Source: an uncultured Paludibaculum sp.
GTDB taxonomy: Bacteria > Acidobacteriota > Terriglobia > Bryobacterales > Bryobacteraceae
Assembly (NCBI RefSeq): GCF_963665245.1
Contig: NZ_OY762268.1
Coordinates: 62,001 to 126,000 of the forward strand
DNA length: 64,000 nt
Reading direction: 5' to 3'
Below are positions 19,072-29,809 of the stretch, one piece after another (the stretch's first letter is position 1; each line of letters opens with the position of its first letter). Under the pieces are notes generated by a model. The model saw only the letters and a program-made list of their open reading frames with translations. It searched no databases and was not told where the DNA came from. The position numbers and the translations under genes are program-made.

Positions 19072-19968
19072 ATGCTCACTCTGAAATCGGCACACAACGA
19101 AAGGATGCGGCGCAACGGCGCGCTGGCGCTCAGGCGCCTCCGCCGCCTGGCCGCTGTTCCGGCCGTCGTGCTGATGCTATCGGGTGCCTCCGGTCTGCTG
19201 GCCCAGTCAGAAGACGAGAAGACGCCCAGGGACCTCTCCGGCGTGGACGTCACAGAGCACCTTGGAAACAAGATCGACCTGAACCTGCAGTTCGTGGGTG
19301 AGGATGGCTACCCGCACGCCCTGAAAGAGTATTTCGGCACGGGCAAACCGGTGGTGCTGAACCTCGTTTACTACTCCTGCCCGATGCTGTGCAACCTCGT
19401 CATGAACGGTGAGGCGCAGGCTTTCCGAAAGCTGAAGTGGACCATCGGAAATGAGTTCGATGTAGTGACCATCTCCATCGACCCGACGGAAAACTACGAC
19501 CTGGCCCGGAAGAAGAAGGCAGCCTACCTGGCATCCTATGAACGCGAAACCAGTGGCTGGCACTTCCTCACCGACTACCAGGGTAATGTGGCGACGCTGG
19601 CGAAACAGATGGGCTTCGGCTATCGCCGCGACCCGCGCACGGGCCAGTATGCCCACGCCGCCGCCATCTTCGTCCTCTCGCCCGAAGGCATGATCAGCCG
19701 TTATCTCTACGGCGTCAACTTCAAGCCCTTCGACATTCAGATGGCGTTGACCGAGGCGGCCAGCGAGCGGTTCGGTGTCAGCCAGCGGATCCTACTCTAC
19801 TGCTTCCACTACGATCCGGCCTCGCGCGGCTATGTGCTTTTCGCGAGCAATGTGATGCGCGGCAGCGGCGTCCTGGCCCTGCTGATCATCGGTTTCGTTC
19901 TATTCCGATTGTGGCGACGTGAACGCCGGAACGGCTTCCACCCCCGGCCTATGGTGACTGTGAAATGA
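19072..19968 (+). CDS. SCO1/SenC-family copper chaperone for the CuA centre
   Basis: The 298-residue protein has an N-terminal signal/anchor helix (AAVPAVVLMLSGASGLLAQ) and a thioredoxin fold with the copper ligands CPMLC (Cys103, Cys107) and a downstream His195 in QYAHAAAIFVLSPEG. A second transmembrane helix lies near the C-terminus (VLALLIIGFVLFRLW), so the protein is anchored at both ends. Sco proteins deliver copper to, or reduce, the CuA site of oxidase subunit II. The coxB start overlaps its stop by 4 nt. The frame is open upstream inside the previous gene, but the ATG at 19072 is the natural start. Confidence 0.92.
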   Translation: MLTLKSAHNERMRRNGALALRRLRRLAAVPAVVLMLSGASGLLAQSEDEKTPRDLSGVDVTEHLGNKIDLNLQFVGEDGYPHALKEYFGTGKPVVLNLVYYSCPMLCNLVMNGEAQAFRKLKWTIGNEFDVVTISIDPTENYDLARKKKAAYLASYERETSGWHFLTDYQGNVATLAKQMGFGYRRDPRTGQYAHAAAIFVLSPEGMISRYLYGVNFKPFDIQMALTEAASERFGVSQRILLYCFHYDPASRGYVLFASNVMRGSGVLALLIIGFVLFRLWRRERRNGFHPRPMVTVK

Positions 19969-20906
19969 ATTGGTTCCAGAACTGGATGCTGCCCAAAGCG
20001 GCGGCCACACATGCCGGTGACGTCGATGGACTCTACATGTTCATCGTCTACCTCACCATCTTCTTCTTCTTCTTCAACGGAGCGTTGATCTTCTACGCCG
20101 TCCGGAAATGGCGGCGCCGCTCGTCGAAGGAGGTGACGCCGCACATTACCCACGACACCAAACTGGAGCTCATCTGGAGCATCATCCCGTTGATCGTCGT
20201 CATGGGCATTTTCTTCTGGGGCTTCAAGGGCTACGTCAAAGCCTGGGTGCCGCCGAACGACGCCATGGAGATCGTCGTCACCGCCAAGAAATGGGTGTGG
20301 CAGTTCGAGTATCCCGACGGAACGCGCACATTGAACGACCTCCACGTGCCGCTGAACAAGCCGGTGAAGCTGGTGATGCATTCGGAAGACGTGATCCACA
20401 GCTTCTTCGTGCCCACCTTCCGGCTGAAGCGCGACGTGATCCCGGGCCGCTACACGGAACTCTGGTTCACCCCGACTGAGCCGGGTATCCAGCAGGTATT
20501 CTGCGCGGAATACTGCGGCAAGGGCCACAGTGACATGCTGGCTCGCATCTTCGTGGACACGCCCGAGCAGTATGAGACGTTCCTGCGAGAAGGTGACGAA
20601 CAGGTCCGCAAGATGCCGCTGAAGGATCTCGGCAAGCTGGTATACGAGAACAAGGGCTGCGCGACGTGCCACTCGCTGGACGGCACCCGCGGCCAGGGCC
20701 CCTCCTGGAAGGGAATCTGGGGCGAAACCAAGAATGGCGCGGACGGCAAGCCATACACCGTGGATGCCAACTACGTTCGCCAGTCGGTGCTGCAGCCGCA
20801 GGCTGTGGTGGTACAGGGATTCGAGCCGATCATGCCGACGTTCCAGGGCCTCCTGCGCGAGCGCGAGATTCTGGGCGTGATCGAGTTCATCAAGTCGGTG
20901 AAGTAA
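19965..20906 (+). CDS. coxB: Cytochrome c oxidase subunit II with fused cytochrome c (caa3 type)
   Basis: The 313 residues contain two transmembrane helices (about 24-46 and 68-88) and a cupredoxin domain with the complete CuA ligand set: His145, Cys180, Cys184, His188 and Met191 in CAEYCGKGHSDM. A C-terminal cytochrome c domain carries CATCH (232-236) and a Met ligand in the PIMPTF segment. The fusion makes the enzyme a caa3 oxidase, which takes electrons directly from ActE or a related haem. There is no cleavable signal peptide. Confidence 0.95.
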   Translation: MNWFQNWMLPKAAATHAGDVDGLYMFIVYLTIFFFFFNGALIFYAVRKWRRRSSKEVTPHITHDTKLELIWSIIPLIVVMGIFFWGFKGYVKAWVPPNDAMEIVVTAKKWVWQFEYPDGTRTLNDLHVPLNKPVKLVMHSEDVIHSFFVPTFRLKRDVIPGRYTELWFTPTEPGIQQVFCAEYCGKGHSDMLARIFVDTPEQYETFLREGDEQVRKMPLKDLGKLVYENKGCATCHSLDGTRGQGPSWKGIWGETKNGADGKPYTVDANYVRQSVLQPQAVVVQGFEPIMPTFQGLLREREILGVIEFIKSVK

Positions 20907-20919
20907 CAGGAGCATTGGA

Positions 20920-22572
<1,653 letters not shown>

Positions 22573-22603
22573 GTTTCACGGAGTTCTCCCAGAGACGCAT
22601 ATC

Positions 22604-23272
22604 ATGAGTACCGCGACACATCCGCACGGCGCCGAACAGGAGCACTCGCCGTTCCTCCAGCACCATTTCCGCGACATGGAGCAGCAGTTCAATACCGCCA
22701 AAATCGGTATGTGGCTGTTCCTCGTGACGGAAATCCTGATGTTCGGCGGCCTCTTCATCGGCTACGGCATCATGCATGCCAAGCACCCTGAGGCCTTCCT
22801 GGCGGCCCACCATCACCTGGACAAGACCATGGGCGCCATTAACACCATCGTGCTGCTGGTCTCCAGTTTCACCATGGTCATGGCCGTTTGGGCCGCTCAG
22901 ACGTCGCGCAAGGGGCTGGTGATTCTCTTCCTGGTAATCACGCTGCTGTGCGCCGCGACCTTCATGGGTATCAAGTACACGGAGTATGCCCACAAGTTCC
23001 ACGAGGGGCTACTGCCGGGTAAGTACTACACGCATGAAGGCGACACCGTTCCCGGACAGTTTCTGTTCTTCAGCTTCTATTTCCTGATGACCGGTCTGCA
23101 CGGCATCCACGTACTGCTGGGCATGGTGGTCATCAGTTGGCTGATATTCCGGGCCATCCGCGGCGACTTCTCATCGTCCTACTATTCGCCGGTCGACATC
23201 ACCGGACTGTATTGGCACTTGGTCGATCTCATCTGGATCTACCTCTTCCCGCTCATGTATCTGATTTCCTAG
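22604..23272 (+). CDS. coxC: Cytochrome c oxidase subunit III
   Basis: The 222-residue membrane protein of the COX3 family has about five helices, lacking the first two of the long form as is common in bacterial caa3 enzymes. Typical segments are TAKIGMWLFLVTEILMFGGLFIGY, FYFLMTGLHGIHVLLGM and the closing VDITGLYWHLVDLIWIYLFPLMYL, which includes the conserved WHxVDxxWI. It stabilises subunit I and supports proton uptake. Confidence 0.94.
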   Translation: MSTATHPHGAEQEHSPFLQHHFRDMEQQFNTAKIGMWLFLVTEILMFGGLFIGYGIMHAKHPEAFLAAHHHLDKTMGAINTIVLLVSSFTMVMAVWAAQTSRKGLVILFLVITLLCAATFMGIKYTEYAHKFHEGLLPGKYYTHEGDTVPGQFLFFSFYFLMTGLHGIHVLLGMVVISWLIFRAIRGDFSSSYYSPVDITGLYWHLVDLIWIYLFPLMYLIS

Positions 23273-23289
23273 AGGAGGCCCCAGGAGCC

Positions 23290-23691
23290 ATGTCCCAATC
23301 TCAAGCCCACGCTGAACACATCACCGGCCCGAAGACCTACGGCGCCATCCTGCTAGCCCTGATGGTGCTCACCATTGTCACCGTGCAAGCGTCCTACATC
23401 GACTTCGGCTCGATGAACACCGTCGTCGCCCTGGTTATCGCCACGGTGAAGGGCTCGCTCGTGGCGCTCTTCTTCATGCACCTGCGCCATGACAAGTTCA
23501 ATGCCGTCATTTTCGTCGGCGGCCTGCTGTTCCTGTCGATCTTTCTGATCTGGACGCTCTTCGACCTCAGCACCCGCGAGACGATCCTGCCGTCCAACCT
23601 CAAGGCTCCCATCGCGGAGTTCCCCGGCGCGCCGCTGAACAAGCCCGTGCGGCCGTCCACCGGCCAGCCGGCCGGCGTGCCTGCACCATAG
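23290..23691 (+). CDS. coxD: Cytochrome c oxidase subunit IV (bacterial COX4 family)
   Basis: The protein has 133 residues. The start at 23290 has AGGAG 2-3 nt before the ATG region; an open frame further upstream lies inside coxC and is rejected. Three helices are seen (YGAILLALMVLTIVTVQASYI, VVALVIATVKGSLVALFFMHL and AVIFVGGLLFLSIFLIWTLF), the standard fold of this small subunit with the conserved KGSLVALFFMHLRHD. A Pro-rich tail follows. It is the last gene of the operon and is followed by a terminator. Confidence 0.9.
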   Translation: MSQSQAHAEHITGPKTYGAILLALMVLTIVTVQASYIDFGSMNTVVALVIATVKGSLVALFFMHLRHDKFNAVIFVGGLLFLSIFLIWTLFDLSTRETILPSNLKAPIAEFPGAPLNKPVRPSTGQPAGVPAP

Positions 23692-23719
23692 AACGGACCA
23701 CGGCAATGAAGCGTGAAGC

Positions 23720-23755
23720 GCCACGTGCCCTCCGGGGTCCGTGGCGTTTCTATTT
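23720..23755 (+). terminator. Terminator of the act-cox operon
   Basis: GCCACG-tg-CCC, a TCC loop, then GGG(G)-tc-CGTGGC (23720-23745) forms a GC-rich hairpin followed by the T-rich GTTTCTATTT. It lies 28 nt past coxD and also covers the end of the convergent peptidase gene. Confidence 0.6.
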
Positions 23756-24811
23756 GCTCAGCACTCCGTGGGACTTCAGAATGGCGAGCACGCGTTCCAA
23801 GGGCAATGCCTCCACCGTGTGCCCGTTCGAGGTGGTGGTCTCAGCCCTGAAGAGCGAGTTGTTCACAGCCTCCTCCGTCGCCTCGATCACGCCTTCGAAC
23901 AGCGGAGTCATGTTGTCGTTGGCGACCAGCGGTCCTCCGCCGCGATGCGTGGAGAACGCGATGGCATAGTCGCCGCTGCCATTCGACCCTGACGAACCCG
24001 TCCGCCCCAAACCCAACATCGCCCGGGCCGCCATGCGCTTCAGGTTTCGGGCATCCACCGGGGCATCCGTGGCGATCACCACCATGCAACTGCCGTCTTT
24101 CGAGCCCTGGCCCGCCTTGCGCAACTCGCGGCCCACCGGGATGCCCACGATCATCAGGTCGCCGCCATAGTTCGACTGCACCAGCACTCCCACGGTGTGG
24201 CCGCCCGCCAACCGTGAGGATGTGCCGATGCCGCCCTTGTAGCCGAACGCCACAGTGCCCGTGCCGGCCCCCACCGCACCTTCTTCCACCGCACCGTCAT
24301 GCGCCGCTTGCAGCGCGGCAAACACCTCGCTCCGCCCAACAGACCGGCTGCGGATGTCGTTCAGATACCCATCGTTCGTCTCACCCACCACGGCGTTGAT
24401 GCTGCGTACGTCTTCATTGCCTGGCAGCGCAAGCATGTACTCCAGCAGAGCATCGGCCACACGCGGCACATTCAGCGTCGCCGTGAGCAGGACAGGCGTC
24501 TCCAGTTCGCCCAACTCCTCCACTTGCGTGGAGCCCATCAACTTGCCAAAGCCGTTGCCGACGAAGACCGCCGCCGGAACCTTCTCGCGAAAGAGGTTGC
24601 CCGTGTGCGGCACAATCGCCGTCACGCCGGTGCGGATGTTGCCGCCACGGATCAGTGTCGAGTGGCCCACGCGGACTCCGGCCACATCCGTAATCGCATT
24701 CCAGCGGCCTGTCGGCAGCCGGCCTGTGACGACGCCCGCCTCACGCGCCCTTGGCCGGGGCGTCTGCCCCAACGCCACGCCTATACACAGGAAGACTGTC
24801 AATAGCCGCAT
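23750..24811 (-). CDS. P1-family (DmpA/BapA-like) aminopeptidase, secreted
   Basis: The 353-residue enzyme has a Sec signal peptide (MRLLTVFLCIGVALGQ). Family S58 enzymes are self-cleaving N-terminal nucleophile hydrolases that release N-terminal D- or L-amino acids or beta-peptide residues. Conserved blocks here are NAITDVAGVRVGHST, INAVVGETNDGYLND, FGYKGGIGTSSR and DGSCMVVIATDAP. By comparison with DmpA, autocleavage should fall between Gly240 and Ser241, making that Ser the nucleophile. The start codon shares one base with the stop of the upstream membrane-protein gene, so the two are co-translated. Confidence 0.88.
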   Translation of the reverse strand: MRLLTVFLCIGVALGQTPRPRAREAGVVTGRLPTGRWNAITDVAGVRVGHSTLIRGGNIRTGVTAIVPHTGNLFREKVPAAVFVGNGFGKLMGSTQVEELGELETPVLLTATLNVPRVADALLEYMLALPGNEDVRSINAVVGETNDGYLNDIRSRSVGRSEVFAALQAAHDGAVEEGAVGAGTGTVAFGYKGGIGTSSRLAGGHTVGVLVQSNYGGDLMIVGIPVGRELRKAGQGSKDGSCMVVIATDAPVDARNLKRMAARAMLGLGRTGSSGSNGSGDYAIAFSTHRGGGPLVANDNMTPLFEGVIEATEEAVNNSLFRAETTTSNGHTVEALPLERVLAILKSHGVLSK

Positions 24812-26322
24812 CAGTGCTCCTTCACCAGTAGAACCGCCAACGGAGTCTCAGCAACCACTCGCCACTCCGGCCGCGCCTTGAGCCAGCGCGACAGCGGTTG
24901 CTTCACCGGCACCAGGGCCGTATCGAACTTCCAGTGCCGGAATAGCTCTTCGGTGCGAGGTCCACCCGACAGCATCTCCAGGTAGTCGTTCCCGAGCGCA
25001 GGCCCGAAGTAGTCCTGCAGCCCGTCGATGAACACGCGCTGCCGTGGATATCCGCTGTAGATCAGATAGTCGCCCCAGGCGTCGGTGGAGAAGACACGCC
25101 CCGCCTGTAGTGTCGCGCTGTTGCGTTCCACCATCTCGACGGGGAATGACTTCTCCGGAAAGGTCGAGGGCAGGCCCAGCGGCCCGCGGAACGCCAGCGC
25201 GAGCAGGAACAAACTGGGTAGCCAGGAGCTGTGGCGCAGGAACTGCGGTCGAAGGCCAAGGTCCATATCGTGGACGATCGCCACCAGGCTCCGCCGGCCG
25301 CCGTGACGTCGCGCGACGTCCCACAGCCAGCGTAGTTCGCCGGCCACAATCGGCGTCACGGCGATAACGAACAATGGAATGTGCCGAGCCGATTTGCAGG
25401 CCGAGATCAGGAAGAACAAGCACACCAGCGCATCGCTCACCCCACGCCGCCGCAGCGCCGAGACCGCCGTCAATCCCGCCAGAGCACCGAGTGCCGCAAA
25501 CCAGTAAAACGGCTCGCCCAGCGAAGGCGATGGCGGATGATACTCCTCGATCATCTGGATCGCCCAGGGCGAGGAAACGAACTCAATCAGATGCTGGTGC
25601 AGCCCGATGCCATAGGGGTTCACCACCGTTGCCGCGCCCACCGCCAGTCCGCACGCCACCATCCGCCACACCCCGCGCCAACTAGTGCGGTTCCAGATCG
25701 CCTCCAGGCCAAGCCCCGTACAAACCACGGCCAGGTAGACCGGCAGAATCGCGAATCCACCGTGGAGGTTGGCCCATAGCGCGGCCAGGGGAATCAGCAG
25801 CCAGAACCCGCGCCACGGGCCGCGCCGTTCCCGCTCCACAATCGTCACCGACAACGCGAGAAAGAGCCACGTGATCAGGTGGGGCCGCGCCAGCGCATGA
25901 TTCATCGACGTTTGGAATCCCACCATCACCAGCAGCAGGCCGAGGAATGCGCTTTCCCCACGGCGCAGCGAGTTGCGCAGCACGAGGGCCGAAGTGGCGG
26001 TCATCAGGACCACGGCCGCCAGTGCGATAGCCGCGAGGCCAAACCAGGAGTGAAGGAGGGACAGTGAAAGTTCGGTAAGCCATTCCCAGGCGAACCACTC
26101 CTTGCCTGGCAGTGCGAACGAGAAAGGATCGGTATGGGGCAGGGAACCAGCGGAGCGGATCAGATCGCCGGTGCGGATGTGCATTCCAACGCTGGCATCT
26201 GAGAGGAGTTCATCCAGTCCACCCGGCAGCAGATAGGGGCGCACAACAAGCGCGGCCAGCAGCAGATCTGCAAGGGAGGGAACAGCCCAACTGGTCAGAA
26301 CGTCACGGAACCGAAAGCCCAT
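24811..26322 (-). CDS. Polytopic membrane protein, glycosyltransferase-like (function unknown)
   Basis: The 503-residue protein has about ten transmembrane segments and a C-terminal soluble domain of about 120 residues. The first periplasmic loop contains DASVGMHIRTGDLIRSAGSLPHTDPFSF and GKEWFAWEWLTELSLSLLH, the pattern of the large uncharacterised GT-C-like membrane family common in Acidobacteria and Planctomycetes. The C-terminal part has STDAWGDYLIYSGYPRQRVFIDGLQDYFG. It may transfer a sugar from a lipid-linked donor, but no catalytic residue can be fixed by eye. It is translationally coupled to the peptidase downstream. Confidence 0.65.
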   Translation of the reverse strand: MGFRFRDVLTSWAVPSLADLLLAALVVRPYLLPGGLDELLSDASVGMHIRTGDLIRSAGSLPHTDPFSFALPGKEWFAWEWLTELSLSLLHSWFGLAAIALAAVVLMTATSALVLRNSLRRGESAFLGLLLVMVGFQTSMNHALARPHLITWLFLALSVTIVERERRGPWRGFWLLIPLAALWANLHGGFAILPVYLAVVCTGLGLEAIWNRTSWRGVWRMVACGLAVGAATVVNPYGIGLHQHLIEFVSSPWAIQMIEEYHPPSPSLGEPFYWFAALGALAGLTAVSALRRRGVSDALVCLFFLISACKSARHIPLFVIAVTPIVAGELRWLWDVARRHGGRRSLVAIVHDMDLGLRPQFLRHSSWLPSLFLLALAFRGPLGLPSTFPEKSFPVEMVERNSATLQAGRVFSTDAWGDYLIYSGYPRQRVFIDGLQDYFGPALGNDYLEMLSGGPRTEELFRHWKFDTALVPVKQPLSRWLKARPEWRVVAETPLAVLLVKEH

Positions 26323-26382
26323 TCCTGTTCAGGATAGAGCTTGGCGGAGCCGCACGCTTCAGTTTTCCACGGGAGTGTCGTT

Positions 26383-26419
26383 CGGCGAGGCTCGCTCCCC
26401 TCAGGAGTGACCCTCGCCG
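26383..26419 (-). terminator. Hairpin downstream of the cold-shock gene
   Basis: CGGCGAGG (26383-26390) pairs perfectly with CCTCGCCG (26412-26419), and the inner CGCTCC/GGAGTG extends the stem. It lies 22 nt past the cold-shock stop on the minus strand and before the membrane-protein start. No U-tract follows, so it may be a processing or rho-assisted site. Confidence 0.45.
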
Positions 26420-26440
26420 ATACTGAATTTAGAGCTTTAA

Positions 26441-26644
26441 CTATGCTCGGGTAACGTTTTCAGCTTGCAGGCCTTTCGGTCCGGTTTTGAGTTCGAACTC
26501 TACTTCCAGCCCCTCGTCCAGTGTCCTGTAGCCAGACATCTGAATGGCGCTGTAGTGCACGAACACATCTTCCCCCGTATGCCGCTGAATAAAGCCGTAG
26601 CCCTTAGCGGCATTAAACCATTTCACGACACCTTTTTCCTTCAC
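26441..26644 (-). CDS. Cold-shock protein, CspA family
   Basis: The start is a GTG at 26644, with TAGGAG 8 nt upstream, giving a 67-residue protein of normal family length; a longer in-frame ATG start at 26680 would include the ribosome site as coding. RNP1 and RNP2 are both present: KGYGFIQ and DVFVHYSAI. The C-terminal strand GPKGLQAENVTRA is also typical. It is a single-stranded nucleic acid chaperone in the cytosol. The 226 bp upstream to the carboxyltransferase gene probably holds its leader and two divergent promoters. Confidence 0.93.
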   Translation of the reverse strand: MKEKGVVKWFNAAKGYGFIQRHTGEDVFVHYSAIQMSGYRTLDEGLEVEFELKTGPKGLQAENVTRA

Positions 26645-26870
26645 AGATACTTCTCCTAAGTAAACACACCTCTCCTGCACTCGGGTACGTCAAAGAGAAC
26701 TTCAACGGGGAGTCACTTCGATGCGAATTGTCGAAGATCCACAGGGAAGGTTAAGCTTCTTTACTGTACGGACTCACTCAGTATCGCAAAGGGTTCAAAA
26801 AACTTCAAAGCCAATGTTGGCTACTGGCAGATGTTACTCGTGTCCTCCACTTGCCGTACACTGGTGAGCG

Positions 26871-28478
26871 GTGCCTCCTGGGACGAGCACGCCTGAGAAC
26901 CGGATGCGGCTGCTGCTGCGTCAACTGCGCGAGCTCGAAGAATGCCTGCAACAGGGCGGTGGAAAGGCCAAGGCCGATCGCCAGCACCGCGACGGGAAGC
27001 TCACGGCCCGCGAGCGCGTTGCGCGACTGGTCGATCCCTCCTCTCCCTTGTTGGAAATAGGCCTCTTGGTCGCCTATGACAGCCACGAAGGCAAGGCTCC
27101 GGCAGCGGGCGTCATTACCCTCCTGGCCCGCGTCGAAGGACGTCCTGTCGTCATCGTCGCCAACGACGCTACGGTCAAGGCCGGCGCCTGGTGGCCGGAG
27201 ACCATCACCAAGATCCTGCGCGCCCAGGAAATCGCCATGCGCAACCGGCTGCCCATCGTCTATCTGGTCGACTCCGCCGGCGTGAATTTACCGTTACAGG
27301 ACGGGATATTTCCAGGGCAATACGGTGCAGCCCGTATTTTTTATTACAACTCGTTGATGCGCCGCCGGCTTCGAATTCCACAAATCGCCGCCGTCATGGG
27401 CCCCTGCATTGCCGGTGGCGCCTATCTTCCGGCGCTCAGCGACGTGATCTTCATGGTGGAACGCACCAGCTTCATGGGCCTGGGTGGCCCCAACCTCGTT
27501 AAGGGCGCCACCGGACAGGTCACCGATAGTGAATCCCTGGGGGGCGCCCGGCTGCACACCACCATCAGCGGAGTGGCGCACCACATGGCTGCCGACGATC
27601 CCGACTGTCTTCGCCAGATCCGCGCCCACATCGCCAACTTACCCCCGGCGCCGGCCCGGCCTGCGGGATCCACCGCCGCCAAGCCGTCCGACGATCTCTA
27701 CGACATTCTGCCCGACGACCACCGCCAGGCCTACGACATCATGGAGATTGTCGACCGCCTTCTCGACGCTTCGCCCCGCACCGAATTCCAGCCGGACTTC
27801 GCGCCGGAGATGTACTGTTTGGAAGGGAAATTGCACGGCCGCGCCATCGGCCTCATCGGCAATCGCCGCGGCTTCCTCAAGTCCGGAGCCGGGCCGCGTA
27901 TCGGCGGCATCGTCTACACCGAGACCGCCCGCAAGGTTTCCTACTTCGTCGAATACGCCGAGCGCCGCGACCTGCCCCTGCTCTACCTTCAGGACGTTTC
28001 CGGCTTCATGGTGGGCCCCGACGCCGAGGCCTCCGGCATCATCCGCGCCGGTGCTGAAATGGTGGAATCCATGGCCTGCGCCACCGTACCCAAGATCATT
28101 CTGACCCTTAACCACGCATCCGGTGCCGGCTACTACGCCATGGCCGGCCAGGGCTTCGATCCCAACTTCACCTTCGCCTGGCCCACGGCCCGTATCGGTG
28201 TCATGGAAGGCGATTCCGCAGTGCAGGCGGTTCATGGCGTGGAACTGGACAAACTCAAGGCGGCGCACCAGCCCGTGCCCCCCGAACTCCAGCAACGCAT
28301 CGACACGACCCGCGCCGATTACGAGAACTGGCTGGATGCCCGGCATGCCGCCGCCCGCGGTCATGTCGACGCCATTCTCGATCCTCTGGAAACTCGCCTT
28401 CTTCTTGCCTTCGCCTTCGAATGCGCCTGCGCCTCGGGCCATCGTGGCCACACCGCGCTGGAGGTTCTCGGGTCATGA
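26871..28478 (+). CDS. Acyl-CoA carboxylase, carboxyltransferase (beta) subunit
   Basis: The 535-residue protein has the carboxyltransferase fold of the propionyl/methylcrotonyl/geranyl-CoA carboxylases. It begins with GGGKAKADRQHRDGKLTARERVARLVDP and holds VYLVDSAGVNLPLQDGIFPG, MGPCIAGGAYLPALSDVIFM (oxyanion loop of the first half) and LNHASGAGYYAMAGQGFDP (second half). It is closest in pattern to the MccB/AtuC group. The GTG at 26871 lies just after an in-frame stop; an ATG at 26904 is an alternative start, and neither has a strong ribosome site. It carboxylates an acyl-CoA using carboxybiotin, but no biotin carboxylase or carrier gene is adjacent. It overlaps the next gene by 4 nt. Confidence 0.88.
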   Translation: MPPGTSTPENRMRLLLRQLRELEECLQQGGGKAKADRQHRDGKLTARERVARLVDPSSPLLEIGLLVAYDSHEGKAPAAGVITLLARVEGRPVVIVANDATVKAGAWWPETITKILRAQEIAMRNRLPIVYLVDSAGVNLPLQDGIFPGQYGAARIFYYNSLMRRRLRIPQIAAVMGPCIAGGAYLPALSDVIFMVERTSFMGLGGPNLVKGATGQVTDSESLGGARLHTTISGVAHHMAADDPDCLRQIRAHIANLPPAPARPAGSTAAKPSDDLYDILPDDHRQAYDIMEIVDRLLDASPRTEFQPDFAPEMYCLEGKLHGRAIGLIGNRRGFLKSGAGPRIGGIVYTETARKVSYFVEYAERRDLPLLYLQDVSGFMVGPDAEASGIIRAGAEMVESMACATVPKIILTLNHASGAGYYAMAGQGFDPNFTFAWPTARIGVMEGDSAVQAVHGVELDKLKAAHQPVPPELQQRIDTTRADYENWLDARHAAARGHVDAILDPLETRLLLAFAFECACASGHRGHTALEVLGS

Positions 28479-29809
28479 TCCGCATCGCCAATGGACAGGG
28501 CTTCTGGGGCGACTGGCTGGAGGCGCCGGCGCGGCTGGTCGAGCAAGGCCCCATCGACTACCTCACGCTCGACTATCTCGCCGAAGTCACCATGTCGATC
28601 CTGCAGAAACAGAAGCAGGCCGACCCGAATCTCGGCTACGCCCGCGACTTCCCGCCGCTCATGGCCCGCCTGGCCTCGCCTCTCAAGCAGCGCAATATTC
28701 GCGTGATCGCCAACGCGGGCGGCGTCAATCCGCAGGCCTGCGCGGCTCAGGTCCGCGCTCTCGCCCCTGAGCTGAAAGTCGCCATCGTCACCGGTGACGA
28801 CATCTATCCCCGCCTGGACGACCTGCTCGCCCGCGGCATCGAGTTGCGCAACATGGACACCGGGGCACCGCTCTCTCAGGTTCGTTTCGCCGTCACCAGC
28901 GCCAACGTCTATCTCGGGGCCTTCCCCATCGCCAAGGCGCTGTCCACCGGTGCCGACGTCATCATCACCGGACGCTGCGCCGACGCTGCCCTGGCGCTGG
29001 CGCCGATGATCCACCAGTTCTGCTGGCGCCCCACCGAATTCGATCTGCTCGCCGCCGGAACCATAGCCGGTCACATTGTCGAATGCGGTTCGCAGTGCAC
29101 GGGCGGCAATTCGCAAGTGGATTGGCAGACCATGGCCGATCCGGCCAACATCGGCTACCCGATCATTGAAGCCTCGCCCGATGGTGAATGCATCATCACG
29201 AAACATCCGGATACCGGAGGCGCCGTCAATCGCCACACCGTCATCGAGCAGATGCTCTATGAGATCGGCGATCCGCGTGCGTACTTCACGCCCGACTGCA
29301 TCGCCGACTTCACCTCCGTTCGCGTCGACGACGAAGGGCCGGATCGTGTTCGCATCAGCCGAGCCACCGGAGCGCCCGCGCCGCCACACCTCAAGGCCTC
29401 CATCAGCTACCGCGCCGGCTGGAAGGCCCAGGGTTCCCTTGTTTACTGTTGGCCCTCCGCACTCGAAAAGGCCTACGCGGCCGACCGCATCGTGCGCCAG
29501 CGCCTCGCCCAACTGGGCCTCGAGTTCGACGAAGTGTATAGCGAGTTCGTGGGCTTCAACGCCTGCCATGGCCCCGCCGCGCCACCCATTCCCGATCCGC
29601 CGGAAGTCATGCTGCGCATCGGCGCGCGCGGTGCATCGAAACAGTCGCTCGAGCGCTTTACGCGCGAGCTCATTCCGCTGGTGCTCAGTGGCCCGCCCGC
29701 CGCCACCGGCTACGGCGACGGCCGGCCCGATGTACGCGAAGTCATCGCCTACTGGCCGGCGCTGCTGCCGCGCGAGGAGATCACGCCGCAAATCGAGGTG
29801 CTGTCGTGA
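28475..29809 (+). CDS. AtuA-family protein (acyclic terpene utilisation AtuA, DUF1446)
   Basis: The 444-residue protein starts at the ATG overlapping the previous stop (ATGA). It shows the AtuA-core features IRIANGQGFWGDWLEAPARLVEQGPIDYLTLDYLAEVTM, VIANAGGVNPQACA and STGADVIITGRCADAALALAPM. AtuA is needed for growth on citronellol/geraniol in Pseudomonas, but its reaction is not known, and the family also occurs in other acyl-CoA contexts. The C-terminal small domain found in many AtuA proteins is encoded separately by the next gene. Confidence 0.85.
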   Translation: MIRIANGQGFWGDWLEAPARLVEQGPIDYLTLDYLAEVTMSILQKQKQADPNLGYARDFPPLMARLASPLKQRNIRVIANAGGVNPQACAAQVRALAPELKVAIVTGDDIYPRLDDLLARGIELRNMDTGAPLSQVRFAVTSANVYLGAFPIAKALSTGADVIITGRCADAALALAPMIHQFCWRPTEFDLLAAGTIAGHIVECGSQCTGGNSQVDWQTMADPANIGYPIIEASPDGECIITKHPDTGGAVNRHTVIEQMLYEIGDPRAYFTPDCIADFTSVRVDDEGPDRVRISRATGAPAPPHLKASISYRAGWKAQGSLVYCWPSALEKAYAADRIVRQRLAQLGLEFDEVYSEFVGFNACHGPAAPPIPDPPEVMLRIGARGASKQSLERFTRELIPLVLSGPPAATGYGDGRPDVREVIAYWPALLPREEITPQIEVLS

